Shown: in pieces, positions 14,912-23,428 of the stretch
Numbering within the stretch: the stretch's first letter is position 1
How the letters are laid out: each line of letters opens with the position of its first letter
Origin: JADDRA01 sp035553895
GTDB lineage: Bacteria > Actinomycetota > Acidimicrobiia > Acidimicrobiales > CADCSY01
Direction: 5' to 3'
NCBI GenBank assembly: GCA_035553895.1
Contig: DATMJI010000035.1
Span: forward strand, 1-61,467
DNA: 61,467 nucleotides
The notes under the pieces: generated by a model
Seen by the model: only the letters and a program-made list of their open reading frames with translations
Database searches by the model: none
What the model was told of the DNA's origin: nothing
Program-made: the position numbers and the translations under genes

Positions 14912-16281
14912 GGTGCCTCCTCGACGTGGTGGCGGGTGCGGAGCTCCTCGGCGGTGCGGGCGAGGGCAACGGACACCTGCAGCTTCCGGGCCGGTGGGTC
15001 CTGCAGCCGGCGCAGGGGATCGGGGAGCTCGGCCCACTGCTGTTCGAAATGGTGGCGGGCGTCGACCACCGACCGCCGGCCGGCCGGGGTGCGCCGGCCC
15101 TGGTGCATGACCTCGACCAGCTGGGGCTCGAAACCCGGCCCCGGCGCCGCCTCGCCGGCCAGGGCGAGGACGTCGCTCGACCAGTCCGGGGCCCGCCACA
15201 GCTGCTTGGCCCCGGGCCAGATGGCCTTGGCCGCCGACGTCTTCATCACCGGCCGGCCGTCGAAGGCGACCAGCTTGTAGACGCTGTCCAAGGTTGGGGC
15301 ATCGGCGGAGACACCGAGGGCCGAGCCGAGGCCGAAGCCGTCGATGGGTGCCCCCTGCTCGACCAGCCGGTGCACGGCGTGCTCGTCCAGACCGCCGCTG
15401 GCCAGGATCTGCACGTACGGGAGACCGGCCTCGTCGAGCCGGCGGCGGGCGTGGGCGGACAGCTCGGCCAGGTCGCCGGAGTCGAGGCGGATGCCGCGGA
15501 TCTCGGTGCCGTCGGCCTTCAGCTCACGGGCCACGGTGATGGCCCGCTCGATGCCGCGGTGGCTGTCGTAGGTGTCGACCAGCAAGACGGCGGCCTCGCC
15601 GTAGGCCCGGGCGAAGGCCCGGAAGGCGTCGGTCTCGTCGGCGTGGGCCTGGACGAAGGCATGGCCCATGGTGCCGCTGGCCGGCAGCCCGTAGCGGGCG
15701 GCGCCGGCGACGTTGCTGGTGGCGCTCAAGCCGACGAGGGCCCCGCAGCGGGCGAGCTTCATCCCGGCGTCCACCCCCTGGGTCCGGCGCAGGGCGAAGT
15801 CGACCACGGCCCGCCCGGCGGCGGCGTGGCGGCACCGGGCCGCCTTGGTGGCCAGGGTGGTCTGGAGGGTGACCTGGTTGAGCAGGAAGGTTTCGGCCAG
15901 CTGGGCCTCGCCGATGGGCGCATCCACCTCGAGGATCGGTTGGTGGGCGAACACCACCGTCCCCTCGGGCACGGCCCGCACGTCGCCGGTGAAGCGCAGG
16001 CCGGCCAACCAGTCGAGGAAGCCGGGATCGAAGGCCGCCAGCCCGGCCAGGGCGGCCAGATCGCCGTCGGCGAAGTGCAGCTCCTCGAGCCAGGCCAGCG
16101 CATCGTCGAGCCCGGCGGCCACCAGGAATCCCCGTCCGGCGGGGAGGTCGCGCACGAAGAGGCTGAAGGTGGCCGGCCGCTGGTCCATGCCTTCCCGGCG
16201 GTAGGCGTCGACCATGGTCAGCTCGTAGAGGTCGACGAGCAGGCGATGGCGGGTGTCGGAGGTCACCGGTGCGTGCATCAT
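14908..16281 (-). CDS. pncB: Nicotinate phosphoribosyltransferase
   Basis: The 457-residue protein is the length of NAPRTase. Recognisable parts are the N-terminal LVDLYELTMVDAY, FALRRTQGVDAG near the active site, and the barrel strands IRLDSGDL and ILASGGLDE that hold the phosphate. It makes nicotinate mononucleotide from nicotinate and PRPP with ATP hydrolysis. ATG 16281 and 16278 are both possible starts behind GGGTGGG. It is coupled with pncA. Confidence 0.93.
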   Translation of the reverse strand: MMHAPVTSDTRHRLLVDLYELTMVDAYRREGMDQRPATFSLFVRDLPAGRGFLVAAGLDDALAWLEELHFADGDLAALAGLAAFDPGFLDWLAGLRFTGDVRAVPEGTVVFAHQPILEVDAPIGEAQLAETFLLNQVTLQTTLATKAARCRHAAAGRAVVDFALRRTQGVDAGMKLARCGALVGLSATSNVAGAARYGLPASGTMGHAFVQAHADETDAFRAFARAYGEAAVLLVDTYDSHRGIERAITVARELKADGTEIRGIRLDSGDLAELSAHARRRLDEAGLPYVQILASGGLDEHAVHRLVEQGAPIDGFGLGSALGVSADAPTLDSVYKLVAFDGRPVMKTSAAKAIWPGAKQLWRAPDWSSDVLALAGEAAPGPGFEPQLVEVMHQGRRTPAGRRSVVDARHHFEQQWAELPDPLRRLQDPPARKLQVSVALARTAEELRTRHHVEEAP

Positions 16282-16308
16282 GGCCCACCCGGCGACCTCC
16301 GTGCACCC

Positions 16309-17463
16309 TCAGGACCCGGTGATGGTGACCTCGAGCGAGGGGTCGATCTCGACGCCTCGCACGGTGATGTCGGTGTAGGTGTAGGTGCCGGGGTCCGAGC
16401 GCAGCACCACGGTGTAGACGCCGTTGCCGGCCTCGGCATCGGTGAAGGGGCCCCAGACGCCGGGGAAGTTCTCGATGAGATCGTCCAGGCCGGACGGCTC
16501 GGTCTGGCCGGGAACCACCAGCGAGAACTCGCTGGCCTCGAGGTCGTCGATCCCCCGGTTCTGGGCGTCGCGCACGGTAAAGGAGATGGTGGCGGTGCCG
16601 TTCCCGTTGTCCACCGATGCACTGGTGCTGAAGGGATCCGACGGGACGGACCGCTCGGGGAGGGGGGCGATGCGATCGGCGATCTCGAAGTTGGCCAGGC
16701 TGCGCATGATGAAGGCCGACATCTGGCCCCGGGTGACGTTCCCGTCGGGGGCGAAGGTCGCCGGACCCACGCCCACGGCGATGCCCACCTCGGCCAGGGC
16801 GTTGATGTTGTCCTCGTGCACGTTGGTGTCGTCGTCGTCGAAGTAGTCGGCCTCCGTCGCCCGCTCGACCCCGCTCAGGTACTCGAGCGAGCGGGTGACG
16901 AAGCTTGCCATCTGGTCGCGGCTGACCGGTTGCCCGGGCCCGTAGGACGTGGCCGGCAGGCCACCGGGCCCCCCCAGGGCGATGCCGGCGTCGGCGATGC
17001 GGTTGATGGCGGCCACGTGGGCCCCGTCGTCGGCCACGTCGGTGAAGTCGTTGGTGCCGTCGTACGCCAGGAGGTCGACGAGCTGGTCGTCGGGGTCGTC
17101 GGACCCGAGCTCCAGGTCGTTGGCGGTGTCGAGCAGGCGAGCCAGGAACGAGGCCATCTGGCCCCGGGAGACGAGCTCGCCCGGTGCGAAGCGACCGGGC
17201 TCGACGCCCGTGGTGATGCGGGCGTAGGCCAGGCACCGGATGGTCTCGGCGAAGGTGTCGGCATCGCTCACGTCGTCGAACGGTTGGTAGGCATCGGGCA
17301 CGTTGGCGCAGAAGGCATCGGTGGGCGTGGCGGCCGGCGGGTCGGCGGTCTGGGCCGACGCCGGCGCCAGGGCACTGGCAGCCAAGCCGACCACCGCCCC
17401 CACCGTCGCCCAAGAGGTGGCCCAGGACCACCCACGTCTTGTGGTGCCATCTCGGTCGTTCAT
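16309..17463 (-). CDS. S-layer homology (SLH) domain surface protein
   Basis: The 384-residue protein begins with a signal peptide (residues 1-38, hydrophobic VGAVVGLAASALAPASA and cleavage after ASA). Three SLH repeats follow at about 60-125, 130-200 and 205-270, each with the FxDV-like opening (FDDVSDA, FTDVADD, YFDDDD) and the RGQMASF/RDQMASF/RGQMSAF tail. The C-terminal 110 residues look like an Ig-like beta domain (GNGTATISFTVRDAQ, GVYTVVLRSDPGTYTYTDI). SLH domains bind secondary wall polymers, so the protein should sit on the cell surface. It is a conceivable, unproven partner of the glycan made by the heptose operon. Confidence 0.85.
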   Translation of the reverse strand: MNDRDGTTRRGWSWATSWATVGAVVGLAASALAPASAQTADPPAATPTDAFCANVPDAYQPFDDVSDADTFAETIRCLAYARITTGVEPGRFAPGELVSRGQMASFLARLLDTANDLELGSDDPDDQLVDLLAYDGTNDFTDVADDGAHVAAINRIADAGIALGGPGGLPATSYGPGQPVSRDQMASFVTRSLEYLSGVERATEADYFDDDDTNVHEDNINALAEVGIAVGVGPATFAPDGNVTRGQMSAFIMRSLANFEIADRIAPLPERSVPSDPFSTSASVDNGNGTATISFTVRDAQNRGIDDLEASEFSLVVPGQTEPSGLDDLIENFPGVWGPFTDAEAGNGVYTVVLRSDPGTYTYTDITVRGVEIDPSLEVTITGS

Positions 17464-17601
17464 GAGCGAGCCCTACCCGGTCCCCCTCCGGGCGGGAAAC
17501 GTGGAGCCCGCCGCCGTCGCATCAGCGCAGTGGAGCTGCAAGGGTGGGGCCGTGGTGGGGAGGACCGACAGGCGGTGGCTCCGGGACCGCACCGCCGATC
17601 G

Positions 17602-18123
17602 GTGACGGCTCGGGGAGGGGCCCGGGTGCTGGTCGGCGGCGTCGGCCAGCTCTACCAGGGGGATCTCGACGCCGGCCGGGTCCTGGTGGAGCGCCTGGCG
17701 GCGATCGACCTCGGTCCCGGGGTGGCGGTGGAGGATCTCCACTACGGGGCCGTGGCCGTCGCCCAGCGCCTCGACGAGTTGGGCGTGGATGCGCTCGTCC
17801 TGGTGGGCGCCGAGACGCGGGGCAGGGCGCCGGGATCGGTCGAGCGCCGGCGGGTCGCCGCCGCCGGCCTGGGCCCGCAGGCGGCGCAGGCGGCGCAGGC
17901 GGCGGTGAGCGATGCCGTGACCGGCTACGTCGGCATCGACCTGGTCATCGAGGTCGCCCACGCCTTGGGCGCCCTCCCGAGCCGCACGGTGGTCATCGAC
18001 GTCGAGCCAGCGACGACGGAGCCTCGCGACGCGCTCTCGGGAGCGGTTGCCGCCGCCCTGGACGACATGGTGGAGCTCGTCCGCCACGAGGTCCGGGCGC
18101 TGAAAGGCGCTACCCCTCCATGA
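17602..18123 (+). CDS. M52 hydrogenase-maturation-protease-like protein lacking metal ligands
   Basis: The 173-residue product resembles HyaD/HycI peptidases: VLVGGVGQLYQGDLDAGRVL at the N-terminus, LDELGVDALVLVGAETRGRA in the middle and VVIDVEPATTEPRDALSGAV near the end. Active enzymes have an acidic metal ligand in the GDD/GDE loop and an aspartate in the DAT motif; here those positions read GDLDAG and GAET, so both ligands appear replaced. No hydrogenase genes lie in the window. It may be a non-catalytic relative. The start is uncertain: GTG 17602 has no clear ribosome site and GTG 17625 is also in frame. Confidence 0.62.
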   Translation: MTARGGARVLVGGVGQLYQGDLDAGRVLVERLAAIDLGPGVAVEDLHYGAVAVAQRLDELGVDALVLVGAETRGRAPGSVERRRVAAAGLGPQAAQAAQAAVSDAVTGYVGIDLVIEVAHALGALPSRTVVIDVEPATTEPRDALSGAVAAALDDMVELVRHEVRALKGATPP

Positions 18124-18175
18124 CGCCGGAGCCTCGAGGTCGCCGACCGGGTGCGCGGGCGCGACGAGCGCCTCC

Positions 18176-18181
18176 TAACCT
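18176..18181 (+). promoter_or_regulatory. Predicted -10 box (TAACCT) of the phosphatase gene
   Basis: TAACCT lies exactly eight bases before GTG 18190. The same TAnnnT-to-start spacing is seen before nuoA and acs, which suggests a near-leaderless transcript and supports GTG 18190 as the start. Confidence 0.45.
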
Positions 18182-18189
18182 GGGGCATC

Positions 18190-18828
18190 GTGCATCGCAA
18201 GCTCTTGGGCATTCTGGCGTTGGCCGTCGCCGTCCTGATTCTCGGCAACCTGGCCATCCTCGCCGCCTTCGCCGTGGGGCGGGCCGTCGAGCCCGGGGCC
18301 GAGCTCGCCATCGAGGGGATCGACAACGTGCGCCGGGTCGACGACCGGCTGTTCCGGGGGGAGGCACCCACGGCCGGCGGCTACCGGGCGCTGGCGGAGC
18401 GCCAGGTGGCCACCGTCGTCGACCTGCGGGCCGAGCGGGATCTCGACGTCCCCCGAGCACTGCTCGGAGAGCTCGGCATCGACCGGGTGAGCATCCCCAT
18501 CCGCGACGGGCAGACGCCGACGCGAGCGCAGGTGGAACAGTTCCTCTCCGTCATGGGCCGGGCCGAGGGCCCGGTCTTCGTGCACTGCGGCGCCGGCGTG
18601 GGCCGGGCCGGTTCCATGGCGGCCGCCTACCTGGTTGCCCAGGGCGAGGCCAGCGCCCGGGGGGCCCTGGCCCGCAACCTGGCCGTGGGCCCACCGTCGC
18701 TCGAGCAGATCGTCTACGTCTCCTCCCTCGACTCCGACCGCTTGCCGGAGCAGCCGCCGAAGTGGATCGAAACGGTCAGCCGGGTCTTCGACGGGCCCCG
18801 CCGCATCTGGTCGGCGTTGCGGGCCTGA
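18190..18828 (+). CDS. Membrane-anchored dual-specificity/tyrosine phosphatase-like protein
   Basis: The 212-residue protein has one N-terminal membrane helix (about residues 5-30, LLGILALAVAVLILGNLAI) followed by a cysteine-phosphatase domain. The P-loop HCGAGVGRAG gives C133 and R139 of the CX5R signature, and ATVVDLRAERD with IPIRDGQTP matches the general-acid region of the tyrosine phosphatase fold. The catalytic domain could lie on either face of the membrane. The reading frame also has a start at 18151, but GTG 18190 is better placed behind a -10-like box. Substrate unknown. Confidence 0.8.
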   Translation: MHRKLLGILALAVAVLILGNLAILAAFAVGRAVEPGAELAIEGIDNVRRVDDRLFRGEAPTAGGYRALAERQVATVVDLRAERDLDVPRALLGELGIDRVSIPIRDGQTPTRAQVEQFLSVMGRAEGPVFVHCGAGVGRAGSMAAAYLVAQGEASARGALARNLAVGPPSLEQIVYVSSLDSDRLPEQPPKWIETVSRVFDGPRRIWSALRA

Positions 18829-18832
18829 GCGC

Positions 18833-19222
18833 TCAGGCCGCCGGCAGGGGGCGCAGGGAGACGACCTCGAGCTGCACGTGGTCGAGCCGGGCATCCTCCA
18901 GGCACCCGTGGAGGCGCCGCTCGTCGAACTCGTCGAGGGCCGGCTCCAGGACGAGGCGGTAGCGCTGAACACCGGGGCCGGGCCGCTCCATGGGACCGGC
19001 CGGCTCGGCATCCACTTCGAGGCGGCAGGCGAGCAGGAGGGCGGCAGCGAACTCGTCGGGGGCGCTGCGGGGGGTGGCGCCCCGCACCCGGGCCCGGACG
19101 ACCACCTCGGTCGCCGTCCCCGGTCGTCCGGGCTCGTGCCTGGTCATGGTCCGCTCCCGCAGGGCCAGGACGCCGGCCACCACGGCCAGCGCGACCAGCC
19201 CGGCGAGTAGGCGCGAGTTCAC
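18833..19222 (-). CDS. Hypothetical protein with one N-terminal membrane helix
   Basis: The 129-residue protein begins SRLLAGLVALAVVAGVLAL, a single anchor or signal helix, followed by a soluble part rich in charged residues (RTMTRHEPGRPG, ALDEFDERRLHGCLEDARLD). No family recognised. Its GTG start overlaps the stop of the next membrane protein gene as GTGA, so it is the last member of a three-gene unit with the 19219 and 19740 genes. Confidence 0.62.
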   Translation of the reverse strand: MNSRLLAGLVALAVVAGVLALRERTMTRHEPGRPGTATEVVVRARVRGATPRSAPDEFAAALLLACRLEVDAEPAGPMERPGPGVQRYRLVLEPALDEFDERRLHGCLEDARLDHVQLEVVSLRPLPAA

Positions 19223-19743
19223 CGGCGCTGGCGGGTGCCGAGGAGGAGGCGCAGCTCGGGGTCGTCCTCGAAGGGCTCCTGGTCGGCCAGCAGCTCGGAT
19301 TGGCCGGCGAGGAAGCCGTGGCGGGGAAAGCTGATGGGCGACAGCCGGGCCGCCAGATCCCGTTCGAGGTGCCGGCCGCCGGTGCGCCGGGCCAGGCGGT
19401 CGAGGCCCCAGGCCAGGCCGGAGATGAGGATGCCCCCGCCCACGAACATGGTGATGAAGACGTTGGTCCGGCCCGAGCGGGGGTCGAGCCAGGCGAAGTG
19501 CGAACGCTGCGGCGCCGACGCCCGCACCCGTTCCAGCACCAGCGGCTCGGGCGAGGTCTGGCGCCGGGGAGACCGGCCCAGTTGCCGGAGCACCAGGGCG
19601 GTGGCGAAGGGGATCTCGGCGGCGATGAGGAAGATCCCCATGATGAGGGCCCGGTGCCACTCCCAGCGGTAGAGGTAGACGAACACGTAGCCGCCGCAGC
19701 CGGCGACCACGGCGCCGGCGATGACCCAGGCCAGCTTCCTCAT
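19219..19743 (-). CDS. Hypothetical membrane protein
   Basis: The 174-residue product has three likely membrane segments (about residues 5-25, 32-53 and 92-112) and a cytoplasmic-looking charged tail. No conserved family was recognised. The ATG overlaps the stop of the PEP-utilising enzyme gene as ATGA, so its function may be tied to that enzyme. Confidence 0.62.
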   Translation of the reverse strand: MRKLAWVIAGAVVAGCGGYVFVYLYRWEWHRALIMGIFLIAAEIPFATALVLRQLGRSPRRQTSPEPLVLERVRASAPQRSHFAWLDPRSGRTNVFITMFVGGGILISGLAWGLDRLARRTGGRHLERDLAARLSPISFPRHGFLAGQSELLADQEPFEDDPELRLLLGTRQRR

Positions 19744-21815
19744 GTCTCACCGATCCTCTCGACCTGGCCGCCGTCGCCGTCGACGCGCACCATGGTGCCC
19801 GGTGGGAAGCTCCGAACGGCACCGGCCAGCCCCACCACCGTGGGCACGCCCGACTCCCGGGCCAGGATGGCGATGTGGGCCAGCACGTTGCCGGTCTCGC
19901 ACACCAGTCCGGCCAGCCGGGGCAGCATCGTGGCGAGGGCCGGATCGAGGGTCGCCACCACCAGCACGACGCCGTCCTCCACATCATCGCCGTGGTGGGC
20001 CACCGGCCCCTGGCCGGTCCCGCCGCCGGCTCCCGTGCCTCCCGAGCCGGCCCGCTCGAGCACGGGGATGGGCCGCCCCTCCGGCGACAGCTGGAATTGC
20101 GCGGGCAGCGGCGCCCCGCCGGCGCCCCCGGACCGCTCGGCCAGGTCGGTCGGCGCCGAGCCGCCTCCGAGGACCAGCGACACCAGCTCCTCCTTGGTCA
20201 ACCACCGCACCAGGTCGGGTTCGGCGAGGATCCGGCGCTCGGCCAGGCGCTCGGCCAGCAGCCAGGCGGCCCGGCCGGTGAGCTCCTGGATCCAGCGGAC
20301 CCGGAGGCGGAGGGCCTCCCGGAGCACGGCATCGTGGTTGCGCTCGCTGCCCGCTTCCCAGGTGGGGGCAGAGACGGGTCGGGGCAGGGACGGCCCGGGC
20401 CCGATCCGGGGTCCGGTGAGGGCCAGGACCACCGGGTGGCGGGCGACAATCTCCTCCTCCGGCGTCCCCCGCTGGCGGGCGTGGGCCAGCACCCGCAGCG
20501 CCACGGAGGTCCCCGTCAGGTGGGGCCTGGCGTGGTCGAGGAGCTGGCCCATGAGGATCTCGTGGGCGTGGCAGGCCACCAGGGCGGGACTACCCCGGTC
20601 GATCACCGCCAGGAGCTGCAGATCGGTCAGGGTGTCGAGGGCGGGAACGCCGGCCAGGGCGGCGTCGGCCTGGTCCACCACGTCTTCGGCCAGCGCCGGC
20701 AACGCCGACCGCAGGCGCCCGATCCGCCAGGCGCTACGCAAACGCCGCCACCGGGGGCGGGGGTCGAGGCGGGAGGGCGGCGAGCGGTGCGGCACCGCTC
20801 CCACCAGCTCCAGGTCGACCGCCACCCGCCCGCCGACGGCGGCCACCACCGGTGAATCGGCCAGGTCGGCGTCCTCAGCCGCTCCCGCTAGGCGGAGGGC
20901 CTCGACGAAGGCGTCGTGCAGGGGCGCCAACCACAGATCCTGCTCCAGGGCCGAGAGCGGCTCGGGAAACGTCTCCGACACCGGTCCCGGCCCCATGACC
21001 GGGCCCTGGGGGACCCCCCGCACCTCGGTGGAGACGGGACGGCTCTGCAGCAGGCGCAATCGGCCCTGGCGGTCGGCGGCCCACTCGATGTCCTGGTGAC
21101 CGCCGAAGACCCGGCCCGCCTCCTCCACCAGCCCGGCGAGGCCGGCCAGCGTGCGCCGGTCCAGCCGGGCACCCCCCTCCCCGGGAATCGATTCGACCAC
21201 CCGGCCGTCGCGTTCGAGCACGTAGCGGGTGGCCTCTACCTGGCCGCTGACCACGGCGCCGGGGCCGTCTCGGGCAGCCACCACCACGATGCGGTCGCTG
21301 CGCCCGCTCACCGGCTCGACGCCGAAGGCGACACCACCGGCGGCTCCGTCGAGTTGGGGCTGGACGAGCACGGCCAGGGGCTCGTCTCCCGCCAGCCCCT
21401 CCACCCCCTCGGCCGCCGTGACCCGGGACGCCAGGACGGTCTGCACCGCCTCCACGAAGGGTTGCCAGCCGACCACGCCCACGACCGACTGGTAGCGGCC
21501 GGCCATGGACCCGCCGGCGAGGTCCTCGGCCGTCGAGGAGGAGCGTACGACCAGCGGCTGTTCCCCCCCGCCCGAGAGCCGGCGCCAGGCTGCCTCCACC
21601 TCCGGGCCCGAGCCGGCGTCCCTGTCGGTGGCGGTGAGCACGGTGGTGAGCACGAACCCGGGCAGGGCCGGCATCCCGTTCCCCAAGGCCCGGGCCAGAG
21701 CGGCCGCCTTGGTGCCGGTGAGCTCGGCGTCGGTACTGCGCTCGTCGTCGAGGCTCACCACGCCGGGTCCGACCGGGCCGGAGCGTCCGGCGCCGCCGGT
21801 CCCCCGGGTTTCCAT
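19740..21815 (-). CDS. PEP-synthase-type phosphotransferase (rifampin-phosphotransferase-like)
   Basis: The 691-residue protein has an N-terminal ATP-binding domain of the PEP synthase/PPDK type (GTKAAALARAL, LVVRSSSTAEDL, QSRPVSTE), a middle domain of about 300 residues without a recognised motif, and a C-terminal swivelling histidine domain with ETGNVLAHIAILARE (H647) and VPTVVG. It lacks the large PEP/pyruvate barrel of true PEP synthase. This three-part layout is that of rifampin phosphotransferases, which pass the beta-phosphate of ATP through the histidine to a small molecule. The middle domain would set the substrate, which is unknown. Followed by two coupled membrane proteins. Confidence 0.78.
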   Translation of the reverse strand: METRGTGGAGRSGPVGPGVVSLDDERSTDAELTGTKAAALARALGNGMPALPGFVLTTVLTATDRDAGSGPEVEAAWRRLSGGGEQPLVVRSSSTAEDLAGGSMAGRYQSVVGVVGWQPFVEAVQTVLASRVTAAEGVEGLAGDEPLAVLVQPQLDGAAGGVAFGVEPVSGRSDRIVVVAARDGPGAVVSGQVEATRYVLERDGRVVESIPGEGGARLDRRTLAGLAGLVEEAGRVFGGHQDIEWAADRQGRLRLLQSRPVSTEVRGVPQGPVMGPGPVSETFPEPLSALEQDLWLAPLHDAFVEALRLAGAAEDADLADSPVVAAVGGRVAVDLELVGAVPHRSPPSRLDPRPRWRRLRSAWRIGRLRSALPALAEDVVDQADAALAGVPALDTLTDLQLLAVIDRGSPALVACHAHEILMGQLLDHARPHLTGTSVALRVLAHARQRGTPEEEIVARHPVVLALTGPRIGPGPSLPRPVSAPTWEAGSERNHDAVLREALRLRVRWIQELTGRAAWLLAERLAERRILAEPDLVRWLTKEELVSLVLGGGSAPTDLAERSGGAGGAPLPAQFQLSPEGRPIPVLERAGSGGTGAGGGTGQGPVAHHGDDVEDGVVLVVATLDPALATMLPRLAGLVCETGNVLAHIAILARESGVPTVVGLAGAVRSFPPGTMVRVDGDGGQVERIGET

Positions 21816-21851
21816 GGCGCCAGCCTGCCCGCTCGGCGAGCGCTCCCGTCG

Positions 21852-21898
21852 TTCTGGCGTCAGAAATCGACACCGGCGGTGCATTCCTGACGCCAGAA
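21852..21898. repeat. Inverted repeat with TTCTGGC...GCCAGAA ends
   Basis: Arms of 15 bases (21852-21866 and 21884-21898) pair with one mismatch around a 17-base loop. The loop itself contains CACCG/CGGTG. It lies between the biotin-ligase remnant and the start of the PEP-utilising enzyme gene. Its end sequence TTCTGGC/GCCAGAA is shared with the palindrome between nuoJ and nuoK. Confidence 0.6.
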
Positions 21899-21916
21899 TC
21901 GATGGCTGCGCCTCAT

Positions 21917-22193
21917 TCAGGTCGGACCCACCTCCAGCAGGCCCAGGTGCTGGGGACGGATCGCCACCGGGGCGCCGCTCGCCGTCTCCACGACCAGCGC
22001 ACCGTCACGTCCCAGGTGATCGGCCCCTCGGGGCGGCCTGGTAGTCGGCGACCACTACAGCGCCAACAGGGGCGCCGGCGCGGGCCCAGGCCAGGGCATC
22101 GGCCTCGGTGGACAGCGGGGCCGGGTAGCTGCGCAGCGGCCGATCGGGGAGGGCGGCGGCCAGCACGCCGGCCGAAAGGTCGTCTACCCCCAC
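21917..22193 (-). pseudogene. Remnant of a biotin-protein ligase, internally deleted
   Basis: GTG 22193 overlaps the TPR gene stop and opens a frame whose first 55 residues look like the start of a BirA-type ligase: LSTEADALAWARAGAPVGAV, then VVVADYQAAPRGR where active enzymes have a QxxGRGR-like loop. Within a few codons the frame ends, and another frame reads ADHLGRDGALVVETASGAPV up to TGA at 21917, resembling the small C-terminal beta domain. The roughly 150-residue catalytic middle is absent. The simplest reading is an out-of-frame internal deletion. The family call rests on short matches. Confidence 0.5.
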
Positions 22194-23428
22194 CGGCCGC
22201 CGAGCCCCAGATCCTCGGCGGCCCGGGAGAAGAAGCTCTGTAGCCGCATCCACTGGGGGACGTTGAAGCGGCCCATGGCTTGTGAGGTCTGGCTGCGGAA
22301 GGACTGGCGGTCGTCCTCCTCCCGGGCGGCCAGCGCCTCCAGGGTGGTGCGGATGAGCTGCTCCATGGCCGGTGGGGGCAGCTCGAGCAGCGCCCCCAGC
22401 CAGGACTCGGCCCGCTCCGGGCCCTGGCCCGGGCGGTCGAGCTGGCCCTGGATCCAGCCGGCGGCGGATCGCCGGCGCTCCCCGTCATCGGCATCGACGA
22501 GGCGGGCCAGCTCCTCGCCGGTCACGGCCAGCCAGCGCTCCGGCGGCTCGTCGTCGAGCACGGCGGCCAGGTCGCCCTCGTTGCGTCCCAGCCGGGCGAG
22601 GACGGCCTCGGCCTGGGCCCGCACCGGTGCGTCGGCTCCCGGTGTCCCCGCCGCCTGGGCCGCCGCCAGGCGGGCCCGGGGGTGGTCCCCGTGAGCTTCG
22701 TAGGCCAGCGCCAGGTTGGCCTTGGCCATGGCGTAGCCCCCGGGGCGTACACCCCGGGGGTGGGCGCCGGTGGCCGAGCGCAGTGCCTCGATGGCCTCGG
22801 CGGTGCGCCCTCCGGCCAGCAGGGCCAGGCCCAAGGTGTTGGCGCCCGCCGCCTGGCCGACGCGGTCACCGGCTCCGGCGCTGGCGTCCACGGCCGAGCG
22901 CATCACCTCGACGGCCCGCTCGGGCTCCCCGATGGCCAGCAGGGCGGCGCCCAGCTCCCGGCCGGCGGCCGCCGCCTGGACGGTGGCGCCCATGCCGTTG
23001 AATCGCTCCCGAGCGGCCTCGAACGAGTCGCGGGCCGCCCCGTGGTCGCCGGTCTGGGCCTGGACCAGGCCCAGGTTGTAGGCCGATGCCGCCGCCTCCA
23101 GGGCCTGGCCCTCGGCCTCGAATCCGGCGAGCGCAGCCTCGAAGGCGGCCGCCGCCCCGTCGAGCCGGCCGTCCATGCGCAGGGCCGCTCCCAGCAAATT
23201 GCGGGCCCGGGCCTGCTGGTGGGGGAGCCCGGCGAAGAGGTCGGCGGCCTCCTCCAGGACCTCCGCCGCCTCGCCGGCCCGGCCCCCTTGGAGCAGGGCC
23301 CCACCCTCCTGGAACCGGGCGGTGGCGTGCTCATGGGGCTGGCCGCCGGGGGGAGCGTGGCGCCGGCCGGCCCCCGCCTTCGCGTCCCGCCCGGTGCCGC
23401 TGCCCGGGGGCCGGCGGGGGTCGTTCAC
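22184..23428 (-). CDS. Tetratricopeptide repeat protein
   Basis: The 414-residue protein is built from TPR-like helix pairs at about residues 35-270 (AARFEEGG-type openings, AFEAALAGFEAEGQALEAAA, NLGLVQAQTGDHGAARDSFE, NTLGLALLAGGRTAEAIEAL). The C-terminal third is a separate helical domain (DGERRRSAAGWIQGQLDRPG, RFNVPQWMRLQSFFSRAAED). Such proteins are scaffolds; partner unknown. GTG 23428 overlaps the stop of the NifU-domain gene as GTGA, and the downstream ligase remnant overlaps its end. Confidence 0.8.
   Translation of the reverse strand: MNDPRRPPGSGTGRDAKAGAGRRHAPPGGQPHEHATARFQEGGALLQGGRAGEAAEVLEEAADLFAGLPHQQARARNLLGAALRMDGRLDGAAAAFEAALAGFEAEGQALEAAASAYNLGLVQAQTGDHGAARDSFEAARERFNGMGATVQAAAAGRELGAALLAIGEPERAVEVMRSAVDASAGAGDRVGQAAGANTLGLALLAGGRTAEAIEALRSATGAHPRGVRPGGYAMAKANLALAYEAHGDHPRARLAAAQAAGTPGADAPVRAQAEAVLARLGRNEGDLAAVLDDEPPERWLAVTGEELARLVDADDGERRRSAAGWIQGQLDRPGQGPERAESWLGALLELPPPAMEQLIRTTLEALAAREEDDRQSFRSQTSQAMGRFNVPQWMRLQSFFSRAAEDLGLGGRWG

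Noticed and set aside
14926..17600. Long open frame running antisense over pncB and the SLH gene into the M52-like gene
   Set aside because: Only the part from about 17602 onward has protein-like composition and a recognised family; the upstream part is antisense to two clear genes.
21815..22193. Insertion sequence around the ligase remnant
   Set aside because: The inverted repeat is only 47 bases long in all, there is no transposase gene and no target duplication was seen.
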